Assembly: GCA_030637515.1 (NCBI GenBank)
Contig: DAOWGM010000013.1
Span: 1 to 38,034 of the forward strand
Reading direction: 5' to 3'
Length of the DNA stretch: 38,034 nucleotides
Source: Bacteroidales bacterium
Lineage (GTDB): Bacteria > Bacteroidota > Bacteroidia > Bacteroidales > UBA12077
Shown here piece after piece: positions 1 through 8,723 of this stretch; position 1 is the first letter of the stretch; every line of letters begins with the position of its first letter. Under the pieces are notes generated by a model. The model was not told where the DNA came from, made no database searches, and saw nothing but the letters and a program-made list of their open reading frames with translations. Position numbers and translations under genes: made by a program.

Positions 1-660
1 AAAAAGTATAACCTGGCTGGTTTTCTCCTCCTCTACCACGAGGTAATCAAGTTGGGGCGGGAAGTAATGATTGACCAGGGGTTGAGTGACCCGTCTTTGT
101 CTCTTGAAGAGAACCCGCCCGGGAGAGGACGAGGTTCCTCGGTAGCTCTGCTGATAGGATATCTTATCGGTCTTTCCCACATTGATCCGTTGAAGTACAA
201 CCTCTCGCTGGAAAGGTTTCTCCCTGAAGATATGATGACTAATGTGCCGGATATCGACCTCGATTTCCCCCGCAGCATCAGGGAAGGCCTCATTCTGAGA
301 ACTCACCAGAAATGGGGCTGGGAGCATGCCGTCCTTACCGGCACCATTGCTACCTACCAGGTAAAAGGGGCGGTAAGAGGCCTGGGTAAGGCACTGGGCC
401 TGCCACAGACTGAAATAGACCAGCTTGCCAAGCAGACAGAATGGGGCAGCGCCCGGAAACTTGGGGTAAGGATGCAGAAGATGCCCAATTTTAAGGACCG
501 GCTGGATATGCCGATATGGCAGAACCTGGTGAGACTGGCCGCAGAACTGGACGGGTTTCCCAAGTACATGGGACAACACCCGGGCGGTATGGTTCTTTCG
601 TCAAGTCCGCTTATAGATATCGTGCCCGTGCAGAGAGGCGCCATCGAGGGGCGCTATGTC
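1..660 (+). CDS. DNA polymerase III alpha subunit, DnaE/DnaE2-like (internal fragment)
   Basis: The frame is open from base 1, so the gene is cut at its 5' end, and recognisable homology stops at codon 220 (base 660). Seen: GRGRGSS followed by a hydrophobic stretch, then ERFLPEDM and PDIDLDF, which carry the two catalytic aspartates of C-family polymerases. Further on are KALGLP and a GQHPGGMVLS block followed by IVPVQRGAIEGRYV. This order matches the palm and fingers of the DnaE superfamily. The HPGGMV-type block and the large tolerance for substitutions suggest the error-prone DnaE2/ImuC branch rather than the replicative DnaE, but that is inference. Base composition is clearly GC-richer than the rest of the window. 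The frame stays open by chance to 804, but the residues after 660 do not resemble the family. The piece is probably foreign sequence joined in assembly. Confidence 0.75.
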
Positions 661-1100
661 CCACCTCCAATAGATAAAAAAGGTACAATCTTCCTACTTC
701 CTTTATATATATTTCCAAAACTATATTCAACGTTCATCCCAATACTAAACAAACTTGACTCAAAGTTCATATTCTTCGTTGTATCAAGAAATGACCTTTC
801 ATAACCTGAAACTTTACCCAAAACTACATTTGCATTAACCTTCCAATAATGCTTACTATCTAAATATTGGTAAAGATTTGCACGAAATGTAGGTTGACCT
901 TGAATTAAGTTTTTAACATCATTTTTTAATTCACCGTAATAATTTATTACACCTGCACCTAAGCCAATTACTGGCATATATACTGGATTTTCTACTTCAA
1001 CTTCTTCAAAAAGGAGATCTTCATAGCCTCCTTGAGCAAAAACAAGTTGAGTACTTAGGAAAGTAAAAAATAAAATAGTTAAAAATTTTATAAACTTCAT
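661..1100 (-). CDS. Secreted outer-membrane-like protein, 3' end missing
   Basis: The product begins with a clear signal peptide (MKFIKFLTILFFTFLSTQ, then LVFAQ) and continues as about 120 residues of alternating hydrophobic/polar segments (for example VIGLGAGVINYYGEL and FSIGMNVEYSFGNIY), which look like strands of an outer-membrane beta barrel. The natural reading frame continues towards PFLSIGGG, typical of a barrel strand, and then meets the GC-rich polymerase sequence at about 660, giving an accidental stop at 654. The gene is therefore truncated, and its real C-terminus is not in the window. It lies 20 bases after the larger secreted protein at 1121-2452 on the same strand, so the two are probably co-transcribed. 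I do not recognise the family; it could be much longer than what is left here. Confidence 0.6.
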
Positions 1101-1120
1101 TTGTACAAGTTCAATTTAAA

Positions 1121-2452
1121 TTAGCGATACCATTCATGATTTGTTATCATCAGCGCCTCTTGCACAGTAACACGGCTTCCTTCGTTATATGCCGAAACAA
1201 ATGCATCATTAATAGTTGTTGTATTCCAGATATGAACTCTGTAATCTCGTGCTGCTTTGTAAACATAAAATGAACCAACAGAATATTTTCTCCATCCTTC
1301 ATGAAACTCTGCGCGCACTTCTTTATCCAGATTATATTTTTTAAAATAATGATTCATATTTATTGGTCGGTGACCTGCAGCAATCTGAACACGATAATAA
1401 ATACCAGACTCAGGTTCCAACATACTTGTTAATTTACTATCATCATTAATCAACCTCAGTGCACTTTCTGCAATTTCAATTTTCACTTTTCCGGAATAGT
1501 CTAATGGCTGAGTATATGAAATTGCTTCACTTGTTTTACCTATGGTTGAATTTAATACTGCGAGTAGATTCTCAGAACTTGCATTCTGCAAACTAACATC
1601 TTTTTCAATTATATCGATACTTAGAGTTTTGTCGTTTTCAATATAAGAGAATGTTCCGCTCATGTTTGGTTTTTCACTTACTCCTTCAGTAGGAACTAAT
1701 TTATAAGAAACCACGAAATATGGATTTGCAGGTAAATTCATCCAAAGGAGTTTTACAGTCTGATCTTTAAATGTAAAAATGGCATCTTTACTTTCTAAAC
1801 TAACAGCTGTATATCCTTCAGGAACTGATTCCTGAATCTTCGCAAATTTTTCTTTATTACCTTTATTTATAAGAAGATTTACAATGTACTCATTTCCTTG
1901 ATCAGCAAGGTAAGGTAATTGCCTAATACATTTTACTTGCTCTAGTCCTTGTTTAGTGCTCTCTGAAGGACCTTCAAGGTTTTTAAAATCCTTAATATCA
2001 ACGATCAGTTTAGGATCAATTGTAGAAGAAGCATTTATCACAATATTTTGTGGTGATACAACTACTGATTTCCTTTCATTACCAGAGATGTATGAAAAAG
2101 TTCCCTTTAGATCAAAATTTCCTTTTAATCTTTGATTTACTTGTAACTTATAAGAAATTGTAATTTGCTTTTCATCTGGTAGTTTTAACCAAATAAATTT
2201 AACTTTCTGATCTTTAAAACTAAAGTCTGCATTTGCTGTATTTACAGGAACAGGATTAAGTCCTGCTGGAATCTCCTGCTGGAATCTTGCAAAGCTGTCG
2301 TAGTCTGATTTATTTAAGGTTATCTCAACATAAATCTCATTTCCTGCTTCCACTTGTTCAGTTGCATCCATGTTTAAACTAACGTCTGAAAAAACAGAGT
2401 TCAGAACTAACAGTATAAACATATTTAAAAGAAGCATTAAATGTTTAATCAT
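1121..2452 (-). CDS. Secreted two-repeat protein with SPOR-like C-terminus
   Basis: 443 residues with an N-terminal signal peptide (hydrophobic residues 5-22). Two similar beta-rich modules follow. Residues about 25-140 contain FSFKDQKVKFIWLKLP and residues about 185-290 contain FTFKDQTVKLLWMNLP; each is preceded by a xxIPxG/xVPEG segment, so this is an internal duplication. The C-terminal ~100 residues begin YYRVQIAAGHRPIN and include the GWRKYSVGSF and VQEALM patches, which fit the SPOR-like domains found in many Bacteroidota envelope proteins. That domain family binds peptidoglycan strands lacking stem peptides; binding here is inference. The gene is followed after 20 bases by the truncated barrel gene, suggesting a periplasmic scaffold plus outer-membrane partner. 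A -7 element and a perfect dyad lie upstream. Exact function unknown. Confidence 0.6.
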   Translation of the reverse strand: MIKHLMLLLNMFILLVLNSVFSDVSLNMDATEQVEAGNEIYVEITLNKSDYDSFARFQQEIPAGLNPVPVNTANADFSFKDQKVKFIWLKLPDEKQITISYKLQVNQRLKGNFDLKGTFSYISGNERKSVVVSPQNIVINASSTIDPKLIVDIKDFKNLEGPSESTKQGLEQVKCIRQLPYLADQGNEYIVNLLINKGNKEKFAKIQESVPEGYTAVSLESKDAIFTFKDQTVKLLWMNLPANPYFVVSYKLVPTEGVSEKPNMSGTFSYIENDKTLSIDIIEKDVSLQNASSENLLAVLNSTIGKTSEAISYTQPLDYSGKVKIEIAESALRLINDDSKLTSMLEPESGIYYRVQIAAGHRPINMNHYFKKYNLDKEVRAEFHEGWRKYSVGSFYVYKAARDYRVHIWNTTTINDAFVSAYNEGSRVTVQEALMITNHEWYR

Positions 2453-2503
2453 AATGCACGTGTATTAATTTATCTATAGCTCAATAAAAATAGCTATTTA
2501 AAA

Positions 2504-2511
2504 CAAAACTA
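2504..2511 (-). promoter_or_regulatory. Bacteroidota -7 element (TAGTTTTG) for the 1121-2452 gene
   Basis: Matches the TAnnTTTG consensus on the minus strand, about 50 bases upstream of the start codon. No convincing -33 element is seen at the usual spacing; a palindrome (2528-2551) occupies that position instead. Confidence 0.4.
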
Positions 2512-2527
2512 ACAAAATGTCAACAAT

Positions 2528-2551
2528 AGTTATTAACAAATGTTAATAACT
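2528..2551. promoter_or_regulatory. Perfect 11-bp inverted repeat, operator-like
   Basis: AGTTATTAACA is followed by a 2-base spacer and then its exact reverse complement. A further half-like TTGTTAATAA lies at about 2562-2571. The dyad sits just upstream of the -7 element at 2504-2511 and has no U-tract on either side, so it looks like a binding site for a dimeric regulator rather than a terminator. Confidence 0.45.
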
Positions 2552-2596
2552 TCGCTGCTTTGTTAATAAATCATATTAAAAAATAAATATAATAAA

Positions 2597-3304
2597 TTAA
2601 AAATTAGGACTCAATAGGTATCTGGAATAAAACTCATTAATTTTCTCAACCGCTTCATCTGCTGTATCTACAATTTGAAATAAATCCAAATCTCCTTCGC
2701 TAATATTGTGTTCTTCGTCCTGAACTACATTTTTAATCCAGTCAATTAACCCCTGCCAGTAAGAAGAACCTACAAGAATAATCGGAAATTTCCCGATTTT
2801 CTCAGTTTGAATAAGTGTAATTGCTTCAAAAAGTTCATCGAAAGTTCCAAATCCACCCGGCAAAACGATAAAACCCTGTGCATACTTAACAAACATAGTC
2901 TTTCTAACAAAGAAGTGCTCAAAGCTAATTAACTTATCAGGATCGATAAAGATGTTACCGGATTGCTCAAAAGGTAAATCAATATTTAATCCTACTGATT
3001 TTCCGTTTCCTTTTTTAGCACCCATATTACCGGCTTCCATAATACCTGGTCCACCACCAGTAATTATACCATAACCATGTTGAGTTAATTTAAATGCTAT
3101 TTCTTCGGCCAGTTTAAAATATTTATTATCAGGCTTTGTTCTTGCTGAGCCAAATATTGAAACACAAGGACCAATCTTTGATAGTTTTGAGTAACCCTCA
3201 ACAAATTCGGCCATCACCTTAAAAATTGACCATGAATCAGATGTTTGAACTTCGTTCCAGTCTCTATTCTCAAAAGCTTCTTTTATTAATTCTTCGTTTG
3301 TCAT
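2597..3304 (-). CDS. LOG-family nucleotide 5'-monophosphate phosphoribohydrolase (TIGR00730 family)
   Basis: 235 residues with a Rossmann-like fold. Seen: CVSIFGSAR near residue 47, ITGGGPGIMEAGNMGA at 81-96, and the diagnostic PGGFGTFDE at 149-157, which is the PGGxGTxxE signature of LONELY GUY/TIGR00730 proteins (historically mis-annotated as lysine decarboxylase). Family members release ribose 5-phosphate from nucleoside monophosphates; plant and some bacterial members make cytokinins, others such as PpnN act in purine turnover. Which substrate this one uses cannot be told. It is cytoplasmic and is the last gene of the minus-strand run that starts with the transglycosylase and uvrA, lying 65 bases after uvrA. 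Confidence 0.88.
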   Translation of the reverse strand: MTNEELIKEAFENRDWNEVQTSDSWSIFKVMAEFVEGYSKLSKIGPCVSIFGSARTKPDNKYFKLAEEIAFKLTQHGYGIITGGGPGIMEAGNMGAKKGNGKSVGLNIDLPFEQSGNIFIDPDKLISFEHFFVRKTMFVKYAQGFIVLPGGFGTFDELFEAITLIQTEKIGKFPIILVGSSYWQGLIDWIKNVVQDEEHNISEGDLDLFQIVDTADEAVEKINEFYSRYLLSPNF

Positions 3305-3369
3305 ATGTTATTTTTTAAAATTCTGTTTAATCATTAACAATACTAATATAATCTATTTTACTCTATAAT

Positions 3370-6210
3370 TTACAGGAGCTCCTCCTTTAAGTACTTTGCA
3401 GTATAACTTTCTTTGTTCTTAATTATCTCCTCAGGCGCTCCTTCACATAAAATAGTTCCTCCTTTTACTCCACCTTCTTTTCCCATATCAATAATATGAT
3501 CGGCTAATTTTATTACCTCCATATTATGTTCAATAATAATAACAGTATTTCCTTTATCAACTAAATTATTTAAAACTTTCATTAGTACCCTTATATCATC
3601 AAAATGGAGTCCGGTAGTTGGTTCATCAAGTATGTAAAGCGTATTTCCTGTATTTCTTTTTGCTAGTTCTGCAGCCAATTTTACTCTTTGAGATTCACCT
3701 CCAGATAAAGTAGTTGAAGACTGACCCAAAGTTATGTAACCCAAGCCAACTCCTTGAAGTGCTTTTAATTTTAGTTTTATTGCCGGAATCTGATCAAAAA
3801 ACTCGACAGATTGATTTATGGTCATATCCAATACATCACTAATGGACTTACCTTTAAATTTCACTTCAAGTGTTTCGCGGTTATATCTTTTTCCGTTACA
3901 ATCTTTACAATGCACATATACATCAGGCAAGAAGTTCATTTCTATAGTTTGCATTCCTGCTCCCTGACAAGTTTCACACCTTCCTCCTTTTACATTAAAT
4001 GAAAATCGTCCGGCTTTATATCCTCGGATTTTTGCTTCTGGTGTTTGCTCATAAAGTTTTCTGATATCGCCAAATACTCCTGTATATGTTGCGGGATTGG
4101 ATCGGGGTGTTCTGCCCAGTGGTGATTGATCTACTTCAATTACTTTATCAATGTTTTTTACTCCGTCAATTGATGAATAATCGAGAATTTGTTTTGAACT
4201 TCTGTAGAAATATTTACTTAATACAGGATGCAGTGTTTCATTTATTAATGACGATTTTCCAGACCCAGAAACACCAGTAACGCAGATTAATTTCCCTAAA
4301 GGAAACTGTACAGTAACATTTTTCAGATTATGCCCTTTCGCACCTGAAATGGTTAAAAAGTTACCATTACCCTTTCTGCGTTCTGAAGGAACCTCTATAT
4401 TTTTCTTTTGATTTAGATAATCTGCTGTTAATGAACTATGTTTCATTATTTCTTTTGGTGATCCCTCTGCTACTATTTTACCACCGTAACGTCCTGCTTT
4501 AGGACCCATATCAACAACATGATCTGCTGATAATATCATTTCTTTATCATGCTCAACTACAATAACAGAATTCCCGGAATCTCTTAATTGTTTTAAAGAA
4601 TCGATAAGCTTTAAATTATCCTTTTGGTGCAAGCCAATACTTGGCTCATCAAGAATATACAAAACGTTTACTAATTTAGAGCCAACCTGTGTTGCAAGTC
4701 TTATTCTCTGACTTTCTCCACCTGATAAGCTTCTTGCCGTTCTATTCAAGGATAAGTAATTCAATCCAACATCAAGTAAAAAAGTTAAACGTTCTTTTAT
4801 CTCTTTTAAAACATCACGTGCAATTATCATTTGCCTTTCAGAAAGCAAGGGATCTACATTTTCGAACCATTTATAAAGTTCGTCTATATCCATTGATGAT
4901 AACTGAGCTATATTTTTCTCAGCAATCTTAAAATAAAGAGATTCTTTTTTTAAGCGATCTCCATGGCAATCGGGACAAGTTATTCTTTTAACAAACTGAT
5001 CAGACCATTTTTTACCAGAATCCATGGCTTTTTCGCGCTGATAATTATTGATATAATTTACTATCCCTTCAAAGCTTAATAAATAATTTGATGATTTACC
5101 CAAAGGTGTATTTAAGAGCTTGAAAGTTTCGTCAGATCCATATAAGATGGTCTGCATTGCCTTTTCAGGAATATTTTTAATTGGTGTTTCTAAAGTAAAT
5201 TTATACTTCGCAGCAATAGCATCTAACTGCCAAAATATTAATATGTTCTTATATTTTCCTAATGGCGATATTCCTCCATTCTTTATACTAATATTCGAAT
5301 CAGGAATAATCTTTTTAATATCAATCTCATTTACATATCCTAAGCCGTTACATTTAGGGCATGCTCCCTGTGGCGAATTAAATGAAAATGTATGTGGTGC
5401 AGGTTCATTATACGAAATCCCACTTACGGGACACATTAATTTCCTGCTAAAATATTTAACTTTATCTGAATCTTTCTCAAGAATCATTAGTATTCCTTTA
5501 CCCTGATCCATTGCTGTTTTAATGGTTCTTTTCAACCTTGAAATGTCCTTTTCGGATACTTTCAGTTTGTCAACAACCATTTCGATATAATGTGTTTTAT
5601 ACCTATCGAGTTTCATTCCATGAACAAGCTCTTCTATTTTACCGTTAACTCTGGCATACAAGAAACCCTTCTTTCTGATTTGCTCAAAAAGTTCACGATA
5701 ATGCCCTTTTCTTCCTTGCACCAATGGCGCTAAAACAACAATATTTTTATTATCGAACTGTTCTAAAATTAACTGAAGAATTTGCTCATCAGTATATTTA
5801 ACCATTTTTTCTCCGGTAGCGTGCGAATAAGCATCCGAAGCTCGCGCAAATAGTAGTCTAAGAAAATCGTAAATTTCAGTAACTGTTCCTACTGTAGATC
5901 TTGGGTTTCTGTTCGTAGTTTTCTGTTCAATAGAAATTACAGGACTTAATCCCGTAATCTGATCAACATCTGGTCGTTCCATATTTCCAAGAAACTGCCT
6001 TGCATAAGCTGAAAGAGTTTCAATATATCTTCTTTGACCTTCTGCATATATGGTATCAAAAGCAAGTGAAGATTTTCCACTTCCGCTTAAACCTGTAATT
6101 ACAGTTAATTTATTTCTAGGTATTGAAACATCAATATTTTTTAAATTGTGAACTCTGGCACCCAGAACTTTTACTTCAGAAGTTTTTTCAATTTTTTTCT
6201 CCACTTTCAA
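3370..6210 (-). CDS. uvrA: UvrABC excinuclease subunit A
   Basis: 946 residues, the normal UvrA length. It is a DNA-damage-sensing ATPase that dimerises, loads UvrB at lesions and starts nucleotide excision repair. Seen: two ABC ATPase modules, the first with Walker A GLSGSGKSSLAFDT (near residue 40) and signature LSGGESQRIRLATQ, the second with VSGSGKSSLI and LSGGESQRVKLAAELA. Both have ILDEP Walker B motifs. Zinc-binding cysteine pairs are present in the first half (CPVSG...CPKC) and in the second (CETC...CKDC, followed by a short NGKRY segment). The start ATG directly precedes KVEKKIEKTSEVKVLGARVHN, giving a usual N-terminus. The gene lies 33 bases downstream of the lytic transglycosylase and probably shares its promoter. 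Confidence 0.98.
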   Translation of the reverse strand: MKVEKKIEKTSEVKVLGARVHNLKNIDVSIPRNKLTVITGLSGSGKSSLAFDTIYAEGQRRYIETLSAYARQFLGNMERPDVDQITGLSPVISIEQKTTNRNPRSTVGTVTEIYDFLRLLFARASDAYSHATGEKMVKYTDEQILQLILEQFDNKNIVVLAPLVQGRKGHYRELFEQIRKKGFLYARVNGKIEELVHGMKLDRYKTHYIEMVVDKLKVSEKDISRLKRTIKTAMDQGKGILMILEKDSDKVKYFSRKLMCPVSGISYNEPAPHTFSFNSPQGACPKCNGLGYVNEIDIKKIIPDSNISIKNGGISPLGKYKNILIFWQLDAIAAKYKFTLETPIKNIPEKAMQTILYGSDETFKLLNTPLGKSSNYLLSFEGIVNYINNYQREKAMDSGKKWSDQFVKRITCPDCHGDRLKKESLYFKIAEKNIAQLSSMDIDELYKWFENVDPLLSERQMIIARDVLKEIKERLTFLLDVGLNYLSLNRTARSLSGGESQRIRLATQVGSKLVNVLYILDEPSIGLHQKDNLKLIDSLKQLRDSGNSVIVVEHDKEMILSADHVVDMGPKAGRYGGKIVAEGSPKEIMKHSSLTADYLNQKKNIEVPSERRKGNGNFLTISGAKGHNLKNVTVQFPLGKLICVTGVSGSGKSSLINETLHPVLSKYFYRSSKQILDYSSIDGVKNIDKVIEVDQSPLGRTPRSNPATYTGVFGDIRKLYEQTPEAKIRGYKAGRFSFNVKGGRCETCQGAGMQTIEMNFLPDVYVHCKDCNGKRYNRETLEVKFKGKSISDVLDMTINQSVEFFDQIPAIKLKLKALQGVGLGYITLGQSSTTLSGGESQRVKLAAELAKRNTGNTLYILDEPTTGLHFDDIRVLMKVLNNLVDKGNTVIIIEHNMEVIKLADHIIDMGKEGGVKGGTILCEGAPEEIIKNKESYTAKYLKEELL

Positions 6211-6243
6211 TATATTCCTTTTCTATGATAAAAATATCAAAAA

Positions 6244-7218
6244 TTAATCACTAAGAATAGTTGTATCAATATCAAAATGATTAACCATTTTTGTATAACT
6301 CCTAAAACCTTCTTCAGGGATTTTAATTAAATATTCCTTTTTAGACTTATTAGTAAGATATGATTCCCGAAGCCAAGGATTAAAATATTTCAGAACTTTA
6401 TAATTTATTGAGAATTTTTCTGCAAAATCCGCAAAGTTAGAAACTGCGGTATCTACTTTAACCTCATAAGTAGGTACTGAATGATAAAGGTCTTTTTCTC
6501 GAACATGAAATCCATATTTTTCTGGATTCTCTAATATTAGCTTTATAGCTAAAATCCTGTATACATATCGTCCGGTTTCATTATTAAGTAATAAATCATA
6601 GTAGTTATCCTGTTTTTGTCTATTAACTTGCTTTATAAGACCTCGTCTTCCCATATTATATGATGCTGCTGCCATAGTCCAGCTACCAAATAATTCATGG
6701 GCATCATTTAAAAATCCACATGCTGCATGAGTAGATTTTTCAAAATGATATCTTTCATCTATTTCACTATTTACTTCAAGTCCATAATCCGTAGCGGTTC
6801 CTTTTAATAGTTGCCATATCCCAACAGCTCCTGATGGAGAAACAGCATTTTTCAAGTCGCTCTCAGCAAGTACGAGATATTTAAAATCATCTGGGATATT
6901 ATTTTCGGTTAATATCTTTTCAATCCTAGGAAAATATTTATGCGCACGTTTCATAAATAACAATGTCTGAGACTGCCAATATGTATTAACAAGCATTTCC
7001 TGATCAAGAGCTTCACGAACATCAAAATGATCCAAGGGCACCTTTTCTCCTGCAAAGGAAATTTCATCAGGTAAAGTCAAAGAATATACTGAATAGCTTT
7101 TATTAAATTCTTTCTGATAATCAACATTATCAGACCTTTCATCTTGTTTTGAAAAAATAAAGAAGAAGCTTACTAAAAGTAATCCTGAAATAATAAATAA
7201 TGTATTTTTTGTTTTCAT
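6244..7218 (-). CDS. Lytic transglycosylase, SLT/MltD-like, membrane-anchored
   Basis: 324 residues. An N-terminal hydrophobic segment (about 7-23) is a signal peptide or anchor. The family 1 lytic transglycosylase core runs from about residue 75 to 235. LVLAESDLKNAVSPSGAVG holds the catalytic glutamate (E119) and the SPSGAVGIWQ block, and MAAASYNMGRRGL is the usual AYNxG-type motif. The enzyme would cleave the MurNAc-GlcNAc bond of peptidoglycan with 1,6-anhydro formation, in the periplasm. The C-terminal part (about 240-324) resembles the spacer seen in MltD proteins, but no repeated LysM module is evident, so the protein is shorter than classic MltD. First gene of the run leading to uvrA and the LOG protein; no functional link is obvious. 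Confidence 0.88.
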   Translation of the reverse strand: MKTKNTLFIISGLLLVSFFFIFSKQDERSDNVDYQKEFNKSYSVYSLTLPDEISFAGEKVPLDHFDVREALDQEMLVNTYWQSQTLLFMKRAHKYFPRIEKILTENNIPDDFKYLVLAESDLKNAVSPSGAVGIWQLLKGTATDYGLEVNSEIDERYHFEKSTHAACGFLNDAHELFGSWTMAAASYNMGRRGLIKQVNRQKQDNYYDLLLNNETGRYVYRILAIKLILENPEKYGFHVREKDLYHSVPTYEVKVDTAVSNFADFAEKFSINYKVLKYFNPWLRESYLTNKSKKEYLIKIPEEGFRSYTKMVNHFDIDTTILSD

Positions 7219-7288
7219 ATAAAATTATTAATAAGGAACTATTAAAAAATTTCTACTACTAGAAACAAATAATAATAACAAAAGGTTA

Positions 7289-7296
7289 CAAAATTA
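7289..7296 (-). promoter_or_regulatory. -7 element (TAATTTTG) upstream of the transglycosylase-uvrA run
   Basis: Exact TAnnTTTG match on the minus strand, about 70 bases before the transglycosylase start. No -33 match at standard spacing. Confidence 0.35.
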
Positions 7297-7325
7297 GCCT
7301 TTTTAACCAAAAATTCGAAATGTAA

Positions 7326-8723
7326 TTAGAATGAATAGTTAATACCTGTATAAAATCCTAAAGAATAAGGATGAGATTCAACTTGAGAAGTTGGATTAAT
7401 TTCATTCAGGTAATATTTAATTGATGGCTCGAACCGAAAATTTATTCTTTTTAATATAGGGTATTCAAAACCAAGACCAATTGTTCCATTGTAGTTTATA
7501 TCTCTTACTCCGTTTGTGTGTCCGATTGACTCTTTATAATCTCCATAAGCAATATAAACATCATTACCAATAAGGAAATTAGCGCCAACACCACCAACAA
7601 AATTTACATCAATCAATTTGTCTATCAATTTATAACGTATTAAGAAAGGCACCTCAATATATTGAAAGCTTTGTTCTATTTCTGCATCAAGATTATTAAA
7701 AACAGGATTTGAAACATCAACTTTACTTTTAGAATTCGTTAAATTACTTACTCTCTCAGCTCTTTCATCAATAAAAACGTATTCAGTATTAAATGTTATC
7801 CCGCCTATTGAATTTTCAAGATTGATTGCATTAATATACCTATCCTGAAATTCCTCTGGAACCAAACTAAATGCACTATTTTCATAAACTGCCATATAAT
7901 CAAGCGCCTGACCCATAGTTGAATAATAAACTCCAACTTGAACAGTTAGTCTTCCAAAGGCTTTATACTGGAAGTTTAATCCTCCTGAATAGGACATAAC
8001 TGGATTTTCAACAGAATTATATAACTCTTTATCAGATTCACGTATTGTTTCAGTAATATGTCTGTAGGAGTATAGAGGTGAAAACTCTCCACCGAAAGCC
8101 CATCTCTCTTCTTTTTGTATTGGTTTATCTGAAAAGTTATCTAAAGCTAAAACAGAATTAAAATCTGGAATTGTATTTATTAAACTTTTAACTTGTTCTT
8201 GTCTGTTATCAATAATTTTTCTTTCAGGACTTTCAAATACCATTAATATTAGATAAGGTTCAATTTTACTAAGCTCTTTGAGTTCTCTTGTGGCATTTAT
8301 CTTTATAGCATCCTTATCTTCTTGATTTTTTCCTTTTACTTCTGTCCTACTTTCTGCTATGAACAATTCAGAATTTAAAACTTTTGTTTCAATTTTTTCT
8401 TCAGTTAAAACCTTCTCTTCTTTTGCATCCAATGCTACTTGCTCCTTTTCCTCAGGTTTTGTTATTATTTCATTAGAAGATTGATTTTCTGCAATTGGAA
8501 GATTTTCTAAACTATCATTATTATTCAAGTATAGATAAATAGACCCAATAAGTGTAAAAGAAATTATAGCTGCTGCAACTTTATAAAAAGATATATAACT
8601 TTTCTTTTTTGATTGATTGAGTCCTTGTTCAATATTAGACCATACATCATCAGGAGCAGACTGAGAATAATCCCTCAATTCCTTCCTATAAATGATGTCA
8701 ATATTTTTCAAGTCTTCGCTCAT
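7326..8723 (-). CDS. Anti-sigma-like membrane protein with C-terminal outer-membrane-barrel-like domain
   Basis: 465 residues. The N-terminal ~45 residues are charged (IYRKELRDYSQSAPDDVWSN), followed by one transmembrane helix (about 46-65), a long charged E/K-rich linker (about 70-200), and a C-terminal part rich in amphipathic strands that ends YSLGFYTGINYSF, as PorT-type barrels do. The start codon overlaps the stop of the upstream ECF sigma gene (TAATG), which argues for translational coupling and a sigma/regulator pair. Known: anti-sigma factors of ECF sigmas are usually encoded next to them and have a cytoplasmic N-terminus plus one membrane helix. Inferred: the N-terminus binds the sigma factor. 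No zinc-type HxxxCxxC motif is seen. How a barrel-like segment would be placed after an inner-membrane helix is unclear. Confidence 0.6.
   Translation of the reverse strand: MSEDLKNIDIIYRKELRDYSQSAPDDVWSNIEQGLNQSKKKSYISFYKVAAAIISFTLIGSIYLYLNNNDSLENLPIAENQSSNEIITKPEEKEQVALDAKEEKVLTEEKIETKVLNSELFIAESRTEVKGKNQEDKDAIKINATRELKELSKIEPYLILMVFESPERKIIDNRQEQVKSLINTIPDFNSVLALDNFSDKPIQKEERWAFGGEFSPLYSYRHITETIRESDKELYNSVENPVMSYSGGLNFQYKAFGRLTVQVGVYYSTMGQALDYMAVYENSAFSLVPEEFQDRYINAINLENSIGGITFNTEYVFIDERAERVSNLTNSKSKVDVSNPVFNNLDAEIEQSFQYIEVPFLIRYKLIDKLIDVNFVGGVGANFLIGNDVYIAYGDYKESIGHTNGVRDINYNGTIGLGFEYPILKRINFRFEPSIKYYLNEINPTSQVESHPYSLGFYTGINYSF

Noticed and set aside
661..804. Continuation of the polymerase frame to a stop at 804
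   Set aside because: Residues after 660 lose all family similarity and lie antisense to the truncated barrel gene; the frame stays open by chance.
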